64,000 bases of DNA. It comes from JAHJQQ01 sp963737555 (GTDB lineage: Bacteria > Pseudomonadota > Gammaproteobacteria > Thiohalobacterales > Thiohalobacteraceae). The stretch covers positions 1 through 64,000 of the forward strand of contig CAVTTB010000001.1 in assembly GCA_963737555.1 (NCBI GenBank). The letters run 5' to 3'. A program made the position numbers and the translations under genes. The notes beneath the pieces were generated by a model that was not told the DNA's origin, made no database searches, and saw only the letters and a program-made list of their open reading frames with translations. Shown in pieces: positions 33,039 through 41,904 of the stretch; positions within the stretch are counted from its first letter, which is position 1; every line of letters begins with the position of its first letter.

Positions 33039-34151
33039 TCAGCCCTCGCGCTGGTTGCCTGTGAGCGAGTAACTGGTACTACGTCCACCGCCCTCGTCTT
33101 TTTTCAGTGCGCCACGATTGACCAAGTCGAGCATGTCGCGATAGGCGGTGTCCTGCGAACACTTGGCGAGCCTGGCCCACTTGGATGTTGTCAGCTTGCC
33201 TTCAAAGCCATCCAGCAACCGGTTGAGTACGTTGATCTGGCGTGCGTTCAAAGGTTCCTTCGCGAAGCGTTCCCAGAAATGTGCTTTGGCAAGAACAGCG
33301 CCGAGTGTCTCTTTCGCGCTTTCGATGGCGCGCAGCAGACAGCCCAGAAACCATTCCTGCCACGGTGTTACGTCAAGCCCGCCTTTTTGGGTGGCCTCAA
33401 GCATGTTGTAGTAGTCGTCACGTTCGCGGCGGATTTGCGCAGATAGACTGTAAAAGCGTTGGCCGGTCTTTTCAGCGCGCGCCAATGCCATGTCCGCGAT
33501 CGCACGCGCGATGCGGCCATTGCCATCATCGAAGGGATGCAGGGTGATAAACCAGAGATGTGCAAGGCCTGCGGCGAGGAGTGGGTCCGTCTCTTTGGGT
33601 TGTTCAAACCCGTTCAGGAATCGAACCATCTCAGCGGGGATGCGCGGAGCGGGTGGCGCCTCATAGTGCACCTTCTCTTTACCGATGGCGCCGGATACAA
33701 CCTGCATGGGGCCGTTGCTGTCGTCTCGCCACGCGCCGACGCGGATTTCTGTCATGCCACTATGACCGGTCGGAAACAACGCGGCATGCCACGCGAACAG
33801 CCGTTTTTGGGTCAGCGGTTGCGCATACTCGCCGGTCGCATCCAGCATCATCTCCACCACGCCGTCGACATGTCGATCGGCAGGCACGAGGCCACCGACA
33901 TCCAGCCCGAGGCGTCGGGCGATGGAGGAGCGGACCTGGCTGGGTTCCAGGATCTCACCTTCGATTTCGCTCGACTTGACCACCTCTTCAGTCAGGGTCC
34001 GCAAGTGAGCTTCGCGGCGCAGGTCAAAACCGAGGGCCTCCATCTTGCCGAGCAGTCGGCCCTGTTCGTGAGACACCTGTGTGAGCAGCTTCGCGAGACG
34101 TTTTTCGTCCCAGAACAAGGCAGGCCAGTCCGGTTGTTCCCAGATATACAT
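33039..34151 (-). CDS. Fic-family AMP-transferase with DUF4172 N-terminus and winged helix
   Basis: A 370-residue class II Fic protein. The N-terminal DUF4172-type domain carries the inhibitory helix motif SSEIEG ((S/T)xxxEG, about residue 63), whose Glu blocks ATP in the resting enzyme. The catalytic loop is HPFDDGNGRIAR (about residues 200-211) with the His and the anion-binding GNGR. The C-terminal winged helix (NARQINVLNRLLDGFEGKLTTSKWARLAKCSQDTAYRDMLDLVNRG) suggests DNA binding. Such proteins AMPylate target proteins and can autoregulate. The ATG at 34151 faces a repeated-operator region (34161-34254). The upstream extension to 34256 is non-conserved and covers the operators. Confidence 0.85.
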   Translation of the reverse strand: MYIWEQPDWPALFWDEKRLAKLLTQVSHEQGRLLGKMEALGFDLRREAHLRTLTEEVVKSSEIEGEILEPSQVRSSIARRLGLDVGGLVPADRHVDGVVEMMLDATGEYAQPLTQKRLFAWHAALFPTGHSGMTEIRVGAWRDDSNGPMQVVSGAIGKEKVHYEAPPAPRIPAEMVRFLNGFEQPKETDPLLAAGLAHLWFITLHPFDDGNGRIARAIADMALARAEKTGQRFYSLSAQIRRERDDYYNMLEATQKGGLDVTPWQEWFLGCLLRAIESAKETLGAVLAKAHFWERFAKEPLNARQINVLNRLLDGFEGKLTTSKWARLAKCSQDTAYRDMLDLVNRGALKKDEGGGRSTSYSLTGNQREG

Positions 34152-34160
34152 GGTTATAGC

Positions 34161-34254
34161 TCCGCAGAATATGCGGAGAATATGTAATCTATTCTCCGCA
34201 TTGTCAAGCCAAAAATCCGCAGAATGTGCGGAGAATAGGTGGGTTATTCTCCGC
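34161..34254 (-). promoter_or_regulatory. operator array upstream of fic
   Basis: Four copies of an 11-bp element TGCGGAGAATA / TATTCTCCGCA lie at 34172-34182, 34190-34200, 34227-34237 and 34244-34254. They form two inverted pairs separated by 7 and 6 bp. In addition, TCCGCA-N5-TGCGGA palindromes lie at 34161-34177 and 34216-34232. This is the spacing expected of a dimeric repressor, plausibly the winged helix of the Fic protein itself. Confidence 0.65.
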
Positions 34255-34361
34255 AAGCCGCCTAAACGGGGCAGTTTCCAGTGCCGAATAGCCTGCGTGG
34301 CAGACTTGCAGTGGGGCAGGTATGGATGCGAGGACGGCTGCCGCGTAGCTGTGACTGGGGC

Positions 34362-34680
34362 TCAGCGTATCGGAATGAACCGGAACGGTTGCTGCAAGCC
34401 TTTCAGCACATCGTGATCGCGCGAATAAACATCGTTATAAAAATGCGCGTCGCCTTGGCCATCCGGTTCGCTGGTCCAGCACATGAGAAACACGGTGATC
34501 GGGTTGTTCAGCCGTACTGTTTCATTCTTGGCACTGGCCAATCGCGCTTCGATTTTCGTCTCGTTCCGCTTCTGCGCATCGTCTAGCAGGAGGGTTGCCA
34601 ATGAAAACGATTCTTCGACGTGAATGCAGCCGGAACTGAAGGAACGTTCGGCGCGATTGAACAAAGCGCGGCTCGGGCTG
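34362..34680 (-). pseudogene. truncated duplicate of the L,D-transpeptidase gene (3' end)
   Basis: The frame from SRALFNRAERSFSSGCIHVE to the stop repeats the last roughly 105 codons of the L,D-transpeptidase at 36013-37674 with scattered substitutions (for example SGCIHVEES against SGCIRVEDP, and FLMCWTSEPDG against FLMYWTSEPDG). The DNA is visibly homologous over about 300 bp. The N-terminal and most of the catalytic domain are missing, and the sequence ahead (to 34775) is unrelated. This is a dead fragment left by duplication or recombination. Confidence 0.8.
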
Positions 34681-34814
34681 CCTGCTATAGCAAAGCCTGC
34701 AATCGGGATAATCGAGCCTGAGTGTCCAGCGCCGCTTTCCTGTATTAAGCGGAAAGCGGTGTATGCTTGAAACATCGCAGCAACACTCTCGTTGACCAGG
34801 AAGGAGGAGATAGC

Positions 34815-35136
34815 ATGCTGACTTGCAATGTGCCGCAGAGCTTGAGGCTCACTGCCGCGGTGTTCGGTGTGATCGTCCTCGGTCGGATTTGCGACGACCG
34901 TGACCGCCGAGGAATTTTCCCGTGGTCAGGCGCTGTACGAGAATCATTGCCAATCCTGTCACGCGGACTGGGCGCATACCCGCAGCAAACATAAAGTCAC
35001 GTCGATGGGCGAGCTGCACCAGCGCGTCGCCGCCTGGAGCGTTCATGCCGGACTGGACTGGAGCGTCGAGGACGTCGGCGACGTGGCGGATTATCTTGAA
35101 CAGAACTTCTACCGGTTCGAGACCAAACCTGAGTGA
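34815..35136 (+). CDS. small periplasmic c-type cytochrome (one frame change)
   Basis: The ATG at 34815 follows AGGAGGAG. The first frame encodes a signal-peptide core (LRLTAAVFGVIVLG). A one-base frame change near 34880 then leads into SVGFATTVTAEEFSRGQALYENHCQSCH, which completes the signal peptide (cleavage after FATTVTA or nearby) and gives the heme site CQSCH. A distal Met ligand could be M21 after the heme motif (TSMGEL). C-terminal VEDVGDVADYLEQNFYRF is a typical cytochrome c terminal helix. The mature protein of about 80 residues is likely a soluble monoheme electron carrier. Its partner is unknown. Confidence 0.7.
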
Positions 35137-35164
35137 CAGGGCTTTCGCCTCCTACTCGGCCGCG

Positions 35165-35998
35165 ATGAAGAGCGCTGTGATGAGCGTTGTCGTGAGCATG
35201 GTGCTGGCACTGGTATTCCTGAACGGCTGGATGTATCTGCAACAGCCGGGGATGATCTTCTATCCGTCGCGCACGTTGGAGGCGCAGCCGTCCGACTGGG
35301 GGATGCCCTACGAGGACGTCGTCCTGAAGACATCCGATTCCGTCGAACTGCACGGCTGGTACATTCCCGCGCCGGGCGCGCAGCGGACGCTGCTGTTTCT
35401 GCACGGCAATGGCGGCAACATTTCCCATCGCCGTGATTCGATCGCCATCTTCCGGCGGCTGGGCCTGAATGTGTTCATCTTCGACTATCGCGGCTACGGA
35501 CGCAGCCAGGGCGCGCCCGATGAAGCGGGGTTGTATCGGGATGCCGACGCGGCGTGGCGCTACCTGACGGACACGCGCGGCGTGGCGGCGCAGGACATCG
35601 TCATCTTTGGCCGATCTCTGGGCGGCGCGGTGGCGGCGCAGTTGGCCACGCAGGCGCCGGCGGGCGCGCTGATCCTGGAGTCGACACTCAGTTCGGCGCG
35701 CGACTTTGCGCGGGAGGCGTTTCCGCTGCTCTCGCGCATGATCCTGGTGCGCTACGACTTCAACACGACTCAGCGCATGCGCGAGATCAACAGTCCGGTG
35801 CTGGTGCTGCACAGTCCGGACGATGAGATCATGCCCTATGCGTTGGGCGAGCAGGTGTTCCAAGCCGCGCGCGAACCCAAACGTTTCGTCCGGCTGCGTG
35901 GCGATCACAACAGCGGGTTCCTGCTCAGTCAGCCGCAGTACGAACAGGCGTTGGGTGACTTTCTGGCGACGCTGTCGCCTGCAGTGCATCCTGATTAA
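35165..35998 (+). CDS. membrane-anchored alpha/beta hydrolase (ABHD13/BEM46 type)
   Basis: A 277-residue protein. An N-terminal membrane anchor (VMSVVVSMVLALVFLNGWMYL) is followed by the typical FYPSR segment. The alpha/beta-hydrolase core has oxyanion-region LFLHGNGGN, nucleophile elbow GRSLGG (Ser about residue 155), acid HSPDDE (Asp about 218) and catalytic His in GDHNSGF (about 246). This matches the COG1073/BEM46-like family of esterases with a periplasm- or cytoplasm-facing catalytic domain; the substrate is unknown. The start follows the cytochrome stop by 28 bp. The longer frame from 34922 runs inside the cytochrome gene. Confidence 0.8.
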   Translation: MKSAVMSVVVSMVLALVFLNGWMYLQQPGMIFYPSRTLEAQPSDWGMPYEDVVLKTSDSVELHGWYIPAPGAQRTLLFLHGNGGNISHRRDSIAIFRRLGLNVFIFDYRGYGRSQGAPDEAGLYRDADAAWRYLTDTRGVAAQDIVIFGRSLGGAVAAQLATQAPAGALILESTLSSARDFAREAFPLLSRMILVRYDFNTTQRMREINSPVLVLHSPDDEIMPYALGEQVFQAAREPKRFVRLRGDHNSGFLLSQPQYEQALGDFLATLSPAVHPD

Positions 35999-36012
35999 TA
36001 GCCGGTTAACCT

Positions 36013-37674
36013 CTAAAGCTTTGCAGCCTCAGACGCACCTTCCTGCCGACGCATCGGCGACATGCGAAACGGTTGCTGCAACCCTTTCAGCACGTCCTGA
36101 TCGCGCGAATACACGTCGTTATAAAAATGTGCATCCCCCTTGCCATCCGGTTCGCTGGTCCAGTACATGAGGAACACGGTGAGCGGATTTTTCAGTCGCA
36201 CCGTTTCATTCTTGGCGCGGGTCAATCGCTCTTCGAGTTTCGCCTCATCCCACTTCTGCGGGTCGTCTAGCAGGATGGTTGCCAATGAAAACGGATCTTC
36301 GACGCGAATGCAGCCGGAGCTGAAGGAGCGGTCGGCGCGATTGAACAGGGCGCGGCTCGGCGTGTCGTGCAGATACACGGCGTGTTTATTGGGGAACATG
36401 AACTTGATGCGGCCCAGCGCATTCTTCGGTCCCGGTTCCTGACGCACGGTATAGGGAAAATAGTTGGGCGACACGGAACTCAGGTCGACTTGACTGCTGT
36501 CGAGCAATTGCCCGGAACGGTCCAGTAACACCATGTTGTTCTCCGCGAGGTACGCGGGGTTCTGCCGGATGCGCGGAATGACATCGTTCTTGAGGATGGT
36601 GGGTGGTACGGTCCAGGTGGGGTTGAGCACCAGGTAGGTCATCGTCGATTTGAAGACGGGTGTCTGGCGATAGGGTTTGCCGACCATCACGCGACTGTTC
36701 CAGACGATAGCGCCGTTGTCCATCAGATAGGCATGGTAACCGGCGATATTGACGATCAGATAACGCGGCTCCTGGTCGCGAAACACCCAGCGTAACCGTT
36801 CGAGATTGACGCGCAACTGATCGATGCGTGATTCGACGGACACGTTGATCGCCGCCAACGTGCGCGCACCGACGGCACCGTCGGCATCGAGACCATGTTG
36901 CAGCTGGAAACGTATGACTGCATCTTCCAGCGCTGCATCGAACAGTTGTGCATCGGTGCCGGTATCTGCCGCGAGCGCCGCATCGGTCACGGACAGCCGC
37001 GCGCGCAGAGCGGGAACGCGGGCGTCACGATCGCCGGGGCGCAGCGTGGCGCCGTCCGGCACGACCGGCCAGCCGCCGCGGCGGGCGAGGTCGCGATAAT
37101 GGGCGAGTGCTGTGCGCAGGCCCCTGTAGTAAGGACTGTTGGGCGCCAGTTCGGTGGCGAGAAAGGCGTTGAGTGACGGGGCAGCCACGGCCCGTGTGAG
37201 CACGGCGAGCGGCTCCTCATCGTGCAGGCGGCGGGTCAGATTCCAGTTGGGATCCAGATCGACGGGATCGATCTTGCCCAAATGCAGGTGATAGCTAAAG
37301 CGGATCAGGGCATCGGTGGCCAGCAGGTCGCGCGCGGCCTGCTGATTGGGGCTGTTACCGTAGGGCCAGGCAGACAGCACCGGGTAGTGATAATCCACCG
37401 GATTCAAGCCGTGTTCCTCGGCACTGCGCAGTACTTCAAGCAACTCCTGAAAACGCGCCGGGTTGGACCAGACCGGCTGGAATCCGCGCTGTGCATAGAA
37501 CGTCGGCAGCAGCGTGACCGCCGCAATCCGCTGGCCGCCGAGGACGCCGTTGGTGCCCTCGAGCACGGCCTCGCTGTATTGGCGGATGTATTCCTCAGTC
37601 GGTTCAAGTGCCTGTGCGAGGCCGGAAAAGATCAGTAGCAGGGCCAAAAGTGTCGACTTGATCATGACATGCAT
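36013..37674 (-). CDS. L,D-transpeptidase, YcbB/LdtD family
   Basis: About 553 residues. A signal peptide (STLLALLLIFSGLAQA) is followed by an N-terminal domain, a peptidoglycan-binding region (about 230-290: DAVIRFQLQHGLDADGAVGARTLAAIN) and a YkuD catalytic domain with VWNSRVMVGKPYRQTP, FMFPNKHAVYLHDTPSRALF and the nucleophile motif SSGCIRVE. YcbB-type enzymes form 3-3 crosslinks or attach lipoprotein to peptidoglycan in the periplasm. I chose ATG 37674 (37665 is also possible, and neither has a strong Shine-Dalgarno). It is divergent from a YcbK/MepK-like gene, the usual genomic companion. Its 3' end is duplicated at 34362-34680. Confidence 0.85.
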   Translation of the reverse strand: MHVMIKSTLLALLLIFSGLAQALEPTEEYIRQYSEAVLEGTNGVLGGQRIAAVTLLPTFYAQRGFQPVWSNPARFQELLEVLRSAEEHGLNPVDYHYPVLSAWPYGNSPNQQAARDLLATDALIRFSYHLHLGKIDPVDLDPNWNLTRRLHDEEPLAVLTRAVAAPSLNAFLATELAPNSPYYRGLRTALAHYRDLARRGGWPVVPDGATLRPGDRDARVPALRARLSVTDAALAADTGTDAQLFDAALEDAVIRFQLQHGLDADGAVGARTLAAINVSVESRIDQLRVNLERLRWVFRDQEPRYLIVNIAGYHAYLMDNGAIVWNSRVMVGKPYRQTPVFKSTMTYLVLNPTWTVPPTILKNDVIPRIRQNPAYLAENNMVLLDRSGQLLDSSQVDLSSVSPNYFPYTVRQEPGPKNALGRIKFMFPNKHAVYLHDTPSRALFNRADRSFSSGCIRVEDPFSLATILLDDPQKWDEAKLEERLTRAKNETVRLKNPLTVFLMYWTSEPDGKGDAHFYNDVYSRDQDVLKGLQQPFRMSPMRRQEGASEAAKL

Positions 37675-37772
37675 AGGTTGAATCGTTATAGTCTGCGCCG
37701 GGAGTGCCGCTGAGCTTACCATGGCGACGCGCGGGCTCGCCGTTTTGTGATCGACAACAATGGATGGTTTGC

Positions 37773-38336
37773 ATGATAGATGACGCAGGTGACCGTATTT
37801 CTAACCCCCAGCGCCGTAGTTTTATTCGCAGTTGCACAGCAATGTTGGTTTTGGGCAGTGGCATCCTTCCCTTCGGGGCCGCCCAGGCCGCCAGCTCTCG
37901 CGAGCTGCGGCTGTTGAACACCCACACCGGTGAACGTCTGCAGCAATGTTATTTCCGTGATGGCGCCTTTGCCCACGATGCCTGCCAGCGCCTGAATCAT
38001 TTCCTGCGCGATCACCGCACCGGTGATGTGAGCGCAATCGACCCCAAACTGTTCGATGTTCTCTACAGCGTTCAGCACGAAGTCGGGCATCGCGGGGTCA
38101 TCGAGATCATCTCCGGTTACCGTTCACCCGCGACGAACATGCGTCTGCACGCCGCATCGTCGGGTGTGGCAAAGGGCAGCCTGCATCTGCAGGGCAAGGC
38201 GCTGGATATCCGCTTGAGTGGTTTCGACACCGCACGTTTGCGCGATGCCGCGCTGAAGTTACAGGCCGGCGGCGTCGGCTATTATGCGAAATCCGATTTT
38301 GTTCACGTCGACACCGGGCGGGTCCGCCACTGGTAG
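37773..38336 (+). CDS. MepK/YcbK-like murein endopeptidase (DUF882, peptidase M15 type)
   Basis: A 187-residue protein with a Tat-type signal (NPQRRSFIRSCTAMLVLGSGILPFGAAQA; twin Arg at residues 16-17). The mature part is a DUF882/M15-fold zinc peptidase: LRLLNTHTGE, FDVLYSVQHEVG, IISGYRSPATNMRL, then the metal motif SLHLQGKALDIRL (His and Asp) and FVHVDTG (second His). YcbK (MepK) cleaves 3-3 and 4-3 crosslinks in peptidoglycan, complementing the YcbB transpeptidase encoded divergently. Start 37773 (MIDDAGD) is preferred over 37704, which would start inside the divergent promoter region. Confidence 0.85.
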   Translation: MIDDAGDRISNPQRRSFIRSCTAMLVLGSGILPFGAAQAASSRELRLLNTHTGERLQQCYFRDGAFAHDACQRLNHFLRDHRTGDVSAIDPKLFDVLYSVQHEVGHRGVIEIISGYRSPATNMRLHAASSGVAKGSLHLQGKALDIRLSGFDTARLRDAALKLQAGGVGYYAKSDFVHVDTGRVRHW

Positions 38337-38356
38337 CCACACCAGGTCGTCGACGA

Positions 38357-38385
38357 AGAGCCCGCCTTGTGCGGGCTTTTTCGTG
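38357..38385 (+). terminator. Rho-independent terminator after the MepK-like gene
   Basis: Stem AGCCCGC/GCGGGCT, 5-nt loop, T5 run, 22 bp beyond the stop. The 29 bp from 38357 to 38385 are identical to those at 29231-29259. It lies between convergent genes and may serve only the plus strand. Confidence 0.8.
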
Positions 38386-39219
38386 CTAGCGCTCCTCCTG
38401 CACAAGCGTTTTCGACTCGGCGAAGATCCAGGAAACAGCAATGCCTGCGGTGAAGTTTTGTTTAGTCTTAACCAGTGGGCTGTCTTCGAAAACGGCGCCG
38501 TGCAAGCTATCCCATTTTACGAACCCACCTACCCAATAATGGGGGAAGCGTTTGCTGAGGGCGGAGATGAATTGGCTGCCGGCGTAACCGCCGTGTGCTG
38601 TATACGCAGGGCGTGCCGCGGTCGCATCCACGGGGTCGACGCCGTATAAACGCTGGTGATAGCGCTGGTCCGCAAAAATCGGTCCCGCTGCCAGGCCGAG
38701 GTTCCAGCCGACGTGTCCAGCGATGTCTTTCATATCCAGATTCAATTGTGGTTGGAATACGTAGCCGTGATACTCGGCGTCGATGTCGAAGACCGGGCGC
38801 AGCGGAAGTCGCAAATCAAGGTTTGTTTGACGCGCTTTGGAATGCAGCAGAAACAGGTTCAGTGAGGGGCCGATTTCCAGGGTGGGTTCCAGATCGGGCA
38901 TGCCTTCGCGCGCCCGGTTGTCGGAGCTTTTGACTGGCACGGAGCCATTCAGACTCACATCCAGCTCGGCCTTATCGCTTTTGAAAAACAATCCGCGGAT
39001 ATTTTCCCGGTCGACTTGCAGAAACTCACCGCGATAGACCACGTAAGGTACAGGCAGCACGTAAGTGTGCCGCTCATCCGATCCGCGGTAGTCGGGGAAG
39101 TCGATGAGAGCCATACCCGCGCCGGCTTCCCACAGCGGGGCTTCGCGCGCATGGCTGCACAGCGGAATAAGACTCAGCGCCTGAAGCAGCATTGCAGACA
39201 ATCGAAATGTTTTATTCAC
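38386..39219 (-). CDS. mipA: MipA/OmpV-family outer-membrane protein
   Basis: A 277-residue outer-membrane beta-barrel. The signal peptide (MLLQALSLIPLCSHA) is followed by WEAGAGMALIDFPDYRGSDE, the characteristic N-terminal MipA/OmpV segment. Next come LPVPYVVYRGEFLQVDRENIRG, a series of alternating strands (DLEPTLEIGPSLNLFLL, YVFQPQLNLDMKDI, WNLGLAAGPIFADQRYHQRLYGV) and a terminal strand FTAGIAVSWIFAESK. MipA is a scaffold for murein synthases; OmpV relatives act in stress or antibiotic response. Envelope enzymes flank it. Confidence 0.85.
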   Translation of the reverse strand: MNKTFRLSAMLLQALSLIPLCSHAREAPLWEAGAGMALIDFPDYRGSDERHTYVLPVPYVVYRGEFLQVDRENIRGLFFKSDKAELDVSLNGSVPVKSSDNRAREGMPDLEPTLEIGPSLNLFLLHSKARQTNLDLRLPLRPVFDIDAEYHGYVFQPQLNLDMKDIAGHVGWNLGLAAGPIFADQRYHQRLYGVDPVDATAARPAYTAHGGYAGSQFISALSKRFPHYWVGGFVKWDSLHGAVFEDSPLVKTKQNFTAGIAVSWIFAESKTLVQEER

Positions 39220-39448
39220 ACTCAGGCCTCGTTCTGGGTTAGCGATGGATTCTCGCAGGCGCGCATAGCTTCACTCGATCAGCCGGTTCGCACGGCAACA
39301 ATAGCATGCAAGTTCTCGCACGCCGCTTGGCGTTGCATGCTTCTATTCTGTTAAATTGCGACTTAGTGCCCAATGCAGTGCTGCATGCTGCTGGACATGC
39401 AGACCAAAACCACAAGAACAGCGGTGCGGTGTGATAGAATTTGGTGCA

Positions 39449-40818
39449 ATGAACAGCCAGCCAGACGAAGCCATCAACACTCCCGCCGCCGCATCGGCCG
39501 CCCGGTCTTCGGACTGCGACGTGCTGGTCATCGGTGGTGGGCCCGCCGGCTCGACCGCCGCGGCGTTGCTGGCCGAGCGTGGCTATCGCGTGACCCTGTT
39601 GGAAAAAGCACATCATCCGCGTTTTCATATCGGTGAATCGCTGCTGCCTGCCAATCTGCCGCTGCTGGAAAAACTCGGCGTGGCCGACGCCGTCAAGGCC
39701 ATCGGCATGGAAAAATGGGGCGCGGAATTTGTCTCGCCCTGGCATGACCACAAACAGGCGTTCGAGTTTGCCGATGCCATGGACAAATCCATGCCCATGG
39801 CCTACCAGGTACGCCGCGCCGAGTTCGACGAAATCCTGATCCGCAACGCCAGCCGTAAAAATGCCCGTGTCGTGGAAGGCTGTCAGGTGCAGGACGTCGA
39901 ATTTTTAGCCGACAATGCCGGTGCGCGCGGTGCAGGCCCGCCACGATGACGGCAGCATCGAAACGGTGACCGCGCGTTTTGTGCTGGATGCCTCCGGCCG
40001 CGATACCTTTCTCGGCAATCGCTTCAAAGCCAAACAGCGCAACAAGAAACACAACAGCACCGCCCTCTACGGCCATTTTTCGGGGGCCGAGCGCAATCCG
40101 GGCAAGGCCGCGGGCAATATCACCATTTACTGGTTCGAGCATGGCTGGTTCTGGTTTATCCCGCTGGCCGACGGCGCGACCAGCGTCGGTGCGGTGGCCT
40201 GGCCGTATTACCTGAAGACACGCAACAAAAAGCCGCTCGAACAGTTTTTGCTGGAAACCATCGCCTTGTGCGCGCCGTTGAGCGAGCGCCTGCAACACGC
40301 GCAGTTGATCTCGCCGGTCGAAGCCACCGGCAATTTCTCCTACGTGTGCGACCGCACCCACGGCAGCAATTATCTGCTGCTGGGCGATGCCTACACGTTT
40401 ATCGATCCGGTGTTTTCTTCCGGCGTGATGCTGGCCATGCAACAGCGCCTTTGTCGGCGCCGACACCGTGGACACCTGTCTGCGTCATCCGCAGCAGGCG
40501 GCCGCCGCATTGAAAAAATTCGACCAGTCGATGCGGATCGGGCCGAAGGAATTCTCCTGGTTTATTTACCGGGTCACCAACCCCACCCTGCGCAATATGT
40601 TTATGGGGCCGCGTAATATTTTTCGCGTGAAAGAGGCGTTGCTCTCGGTGCTGGCCGGTGACGTGTTTGGAAAAACGCCGATTCGTGGTCCGTTGCTGCT
40701 ATTCAAAGGGCTGTATTACGCGGCATCTTTGCTCAATCCCCGACGTACCGTGCAGGCCTGGCGGATGCGCAAACACAACATCCGGGTTGTGGATGAAACT
40801 GGCGCAGCGATGAACTGA
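39449..40818 (+). CDS. FAD-dependent halogenase-like oxidoreductase of the pigment cluster (two frame changes)
   Basis: Three frames join into about 455 residues: FAD-binding GxGxxG (VLVIGGGPAGSTAAALL), the E-x-R region (LLEKAHHPRFHIGESLLP), then after a frame change near 39930 ARFVLDASGRDTF, WFWFIPLADGATSVG and LLLGDAYTFIDPVFSSG. After a second change near 40440 comes VGADTVDTCLRHPQQAAAALKKFDQ and a C-terminal helical part. It is related to tryptophan halogenases, and members in aryl-polyene and xanthomonadin clusters modify the aryl head group or chain. The start ATG 39449 follows a gap from mipA. Its stop overlaps the chorismatase start (TGATG). The frame changes probably are sequence errors, as family sequence continues across them. 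Confidence 0.78.
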
Positions 40819-41902
40819 TGCGCGACACGCTATCTCCCCTGCAGGGCGCAAACCTGTCAATGGCAGCGTTTTTGAATCAACCGGCACAGTGGCAAGACAG
40901 CGTGCTGGGCGCGCGCTGTTTTTCCGAAGATGTTGTCGAAAGCCGAGATGCCAGGTCGAGTGATCAGGGATGATGCCCTGCATGCATGTACCTATGCAGC
41001 GACTGGACGCCGGCGATTCAATCTGCGAAGTCTGGCACGGCAGCGGGCCGCTGACGCAGGGTCGCTGTGGCGACATCCAGTATCGCCATGACGACGGTGT
41101 GTTGTTCGGCGTGATTGTGCTGTCTGAAACAGGGTTTGCAGCCGTCGCGGATAAAACGCCGTTACAGCAGGCCACCGAGTCGGCTTATCGCCAGATGTTT
41201 GCGCTGCTCGACACGCTGCGCTATCCGTATCTGTTCCGCTGCTGGAATTACCTCGCCGACATCAACACCCACAGCTTCGGGCTGGAGCGCTATCGCCAGT
41301 TCAACCAGGGACGGCAGGACGCCTTCCTTGCGCACGGACGCGAAGTGGTGGGGAATGTCCCTGCCGCGTCTGCCCTGGGTTTTGGATCGAGGGACTCGGC
41401 GCAGGGGCCGTTGACCATTGCCTTTTTAGCCGGACGCGTGGCACCGCTGAACATTGAAAATCCGCGTCAGGTCAGCGCCTATCAATATCCGCCGCAATAC
41501 GGTCCGCGCACCCCGACGTTTTCGCGTGCCAGCCTGGTGCGCATGGGACAAGACGAGGTGTTGTTCGTCTCCGGCACCGCCAGTATTGTCGGCCACGCAA
41601 CCATGCACTCCGAAAATGTCGTCGCACAAACCCGCGAAACCATGACCAATATCGAGGCCGTGCTGGCCGAGGCAAATCGTCTGGCGAGCCAGCCCCGATT
41701 CGATCTGCGCGATCTGCATTACATGGTCTACGTGCGTGACCCGGCGGATCTGGCGCAGATTCGCGCCGAGCTGGCGCAGCGCGTGGGTGACACACTCAAC
41801 GCGGTCTATCTGCAGGCTGATGTGTGCCGCGCGGATCTGCTGCTGGAAATTGAAGCCACTGCGGCGCATCCGGTGCAATCCATGTCCGGGCAGCGAGGCT
41901 GA
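40818..41902 (+). CDS. chorismatase (FkbO/Hyg5/XanB2-type), one frame change near the N-terminus
   Basis: The N-terminal stretch from ATG 40818 (MAAFLNQPAQWQDSVLG) continues after a frame change near 40968 into the intact 310-codon frame 40970-41902. That frame has CEVWHGSGPLTQGRCGDIQY, LFRCWNYLADIN, ERYRQFNQGR (active-site-type region), ASALGFGS and FSRASLVRMGQDEVLFVSGTASIVGH, all of which fit the chorismatase/RidA-like fold. Such enzymes convert chorismate to hydroxybenzoates; XanB2 of Xanthomonas makes 3- and 4-hydroxybenzoate for pigment and quinone. No ammonia lyase is present in this cluster, so the starter unit likely comes from here. Confidence 0.8.
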
Positions 41903-41904
41903 TC

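Noticed and set aside
34997..35989. 330-codon minus-strand ORF opposite the alpha/beta hydrolase
   Set aside because: Arg/His-rich shadow of a high-GC gene with clear catalytic motifs on the plus strand.
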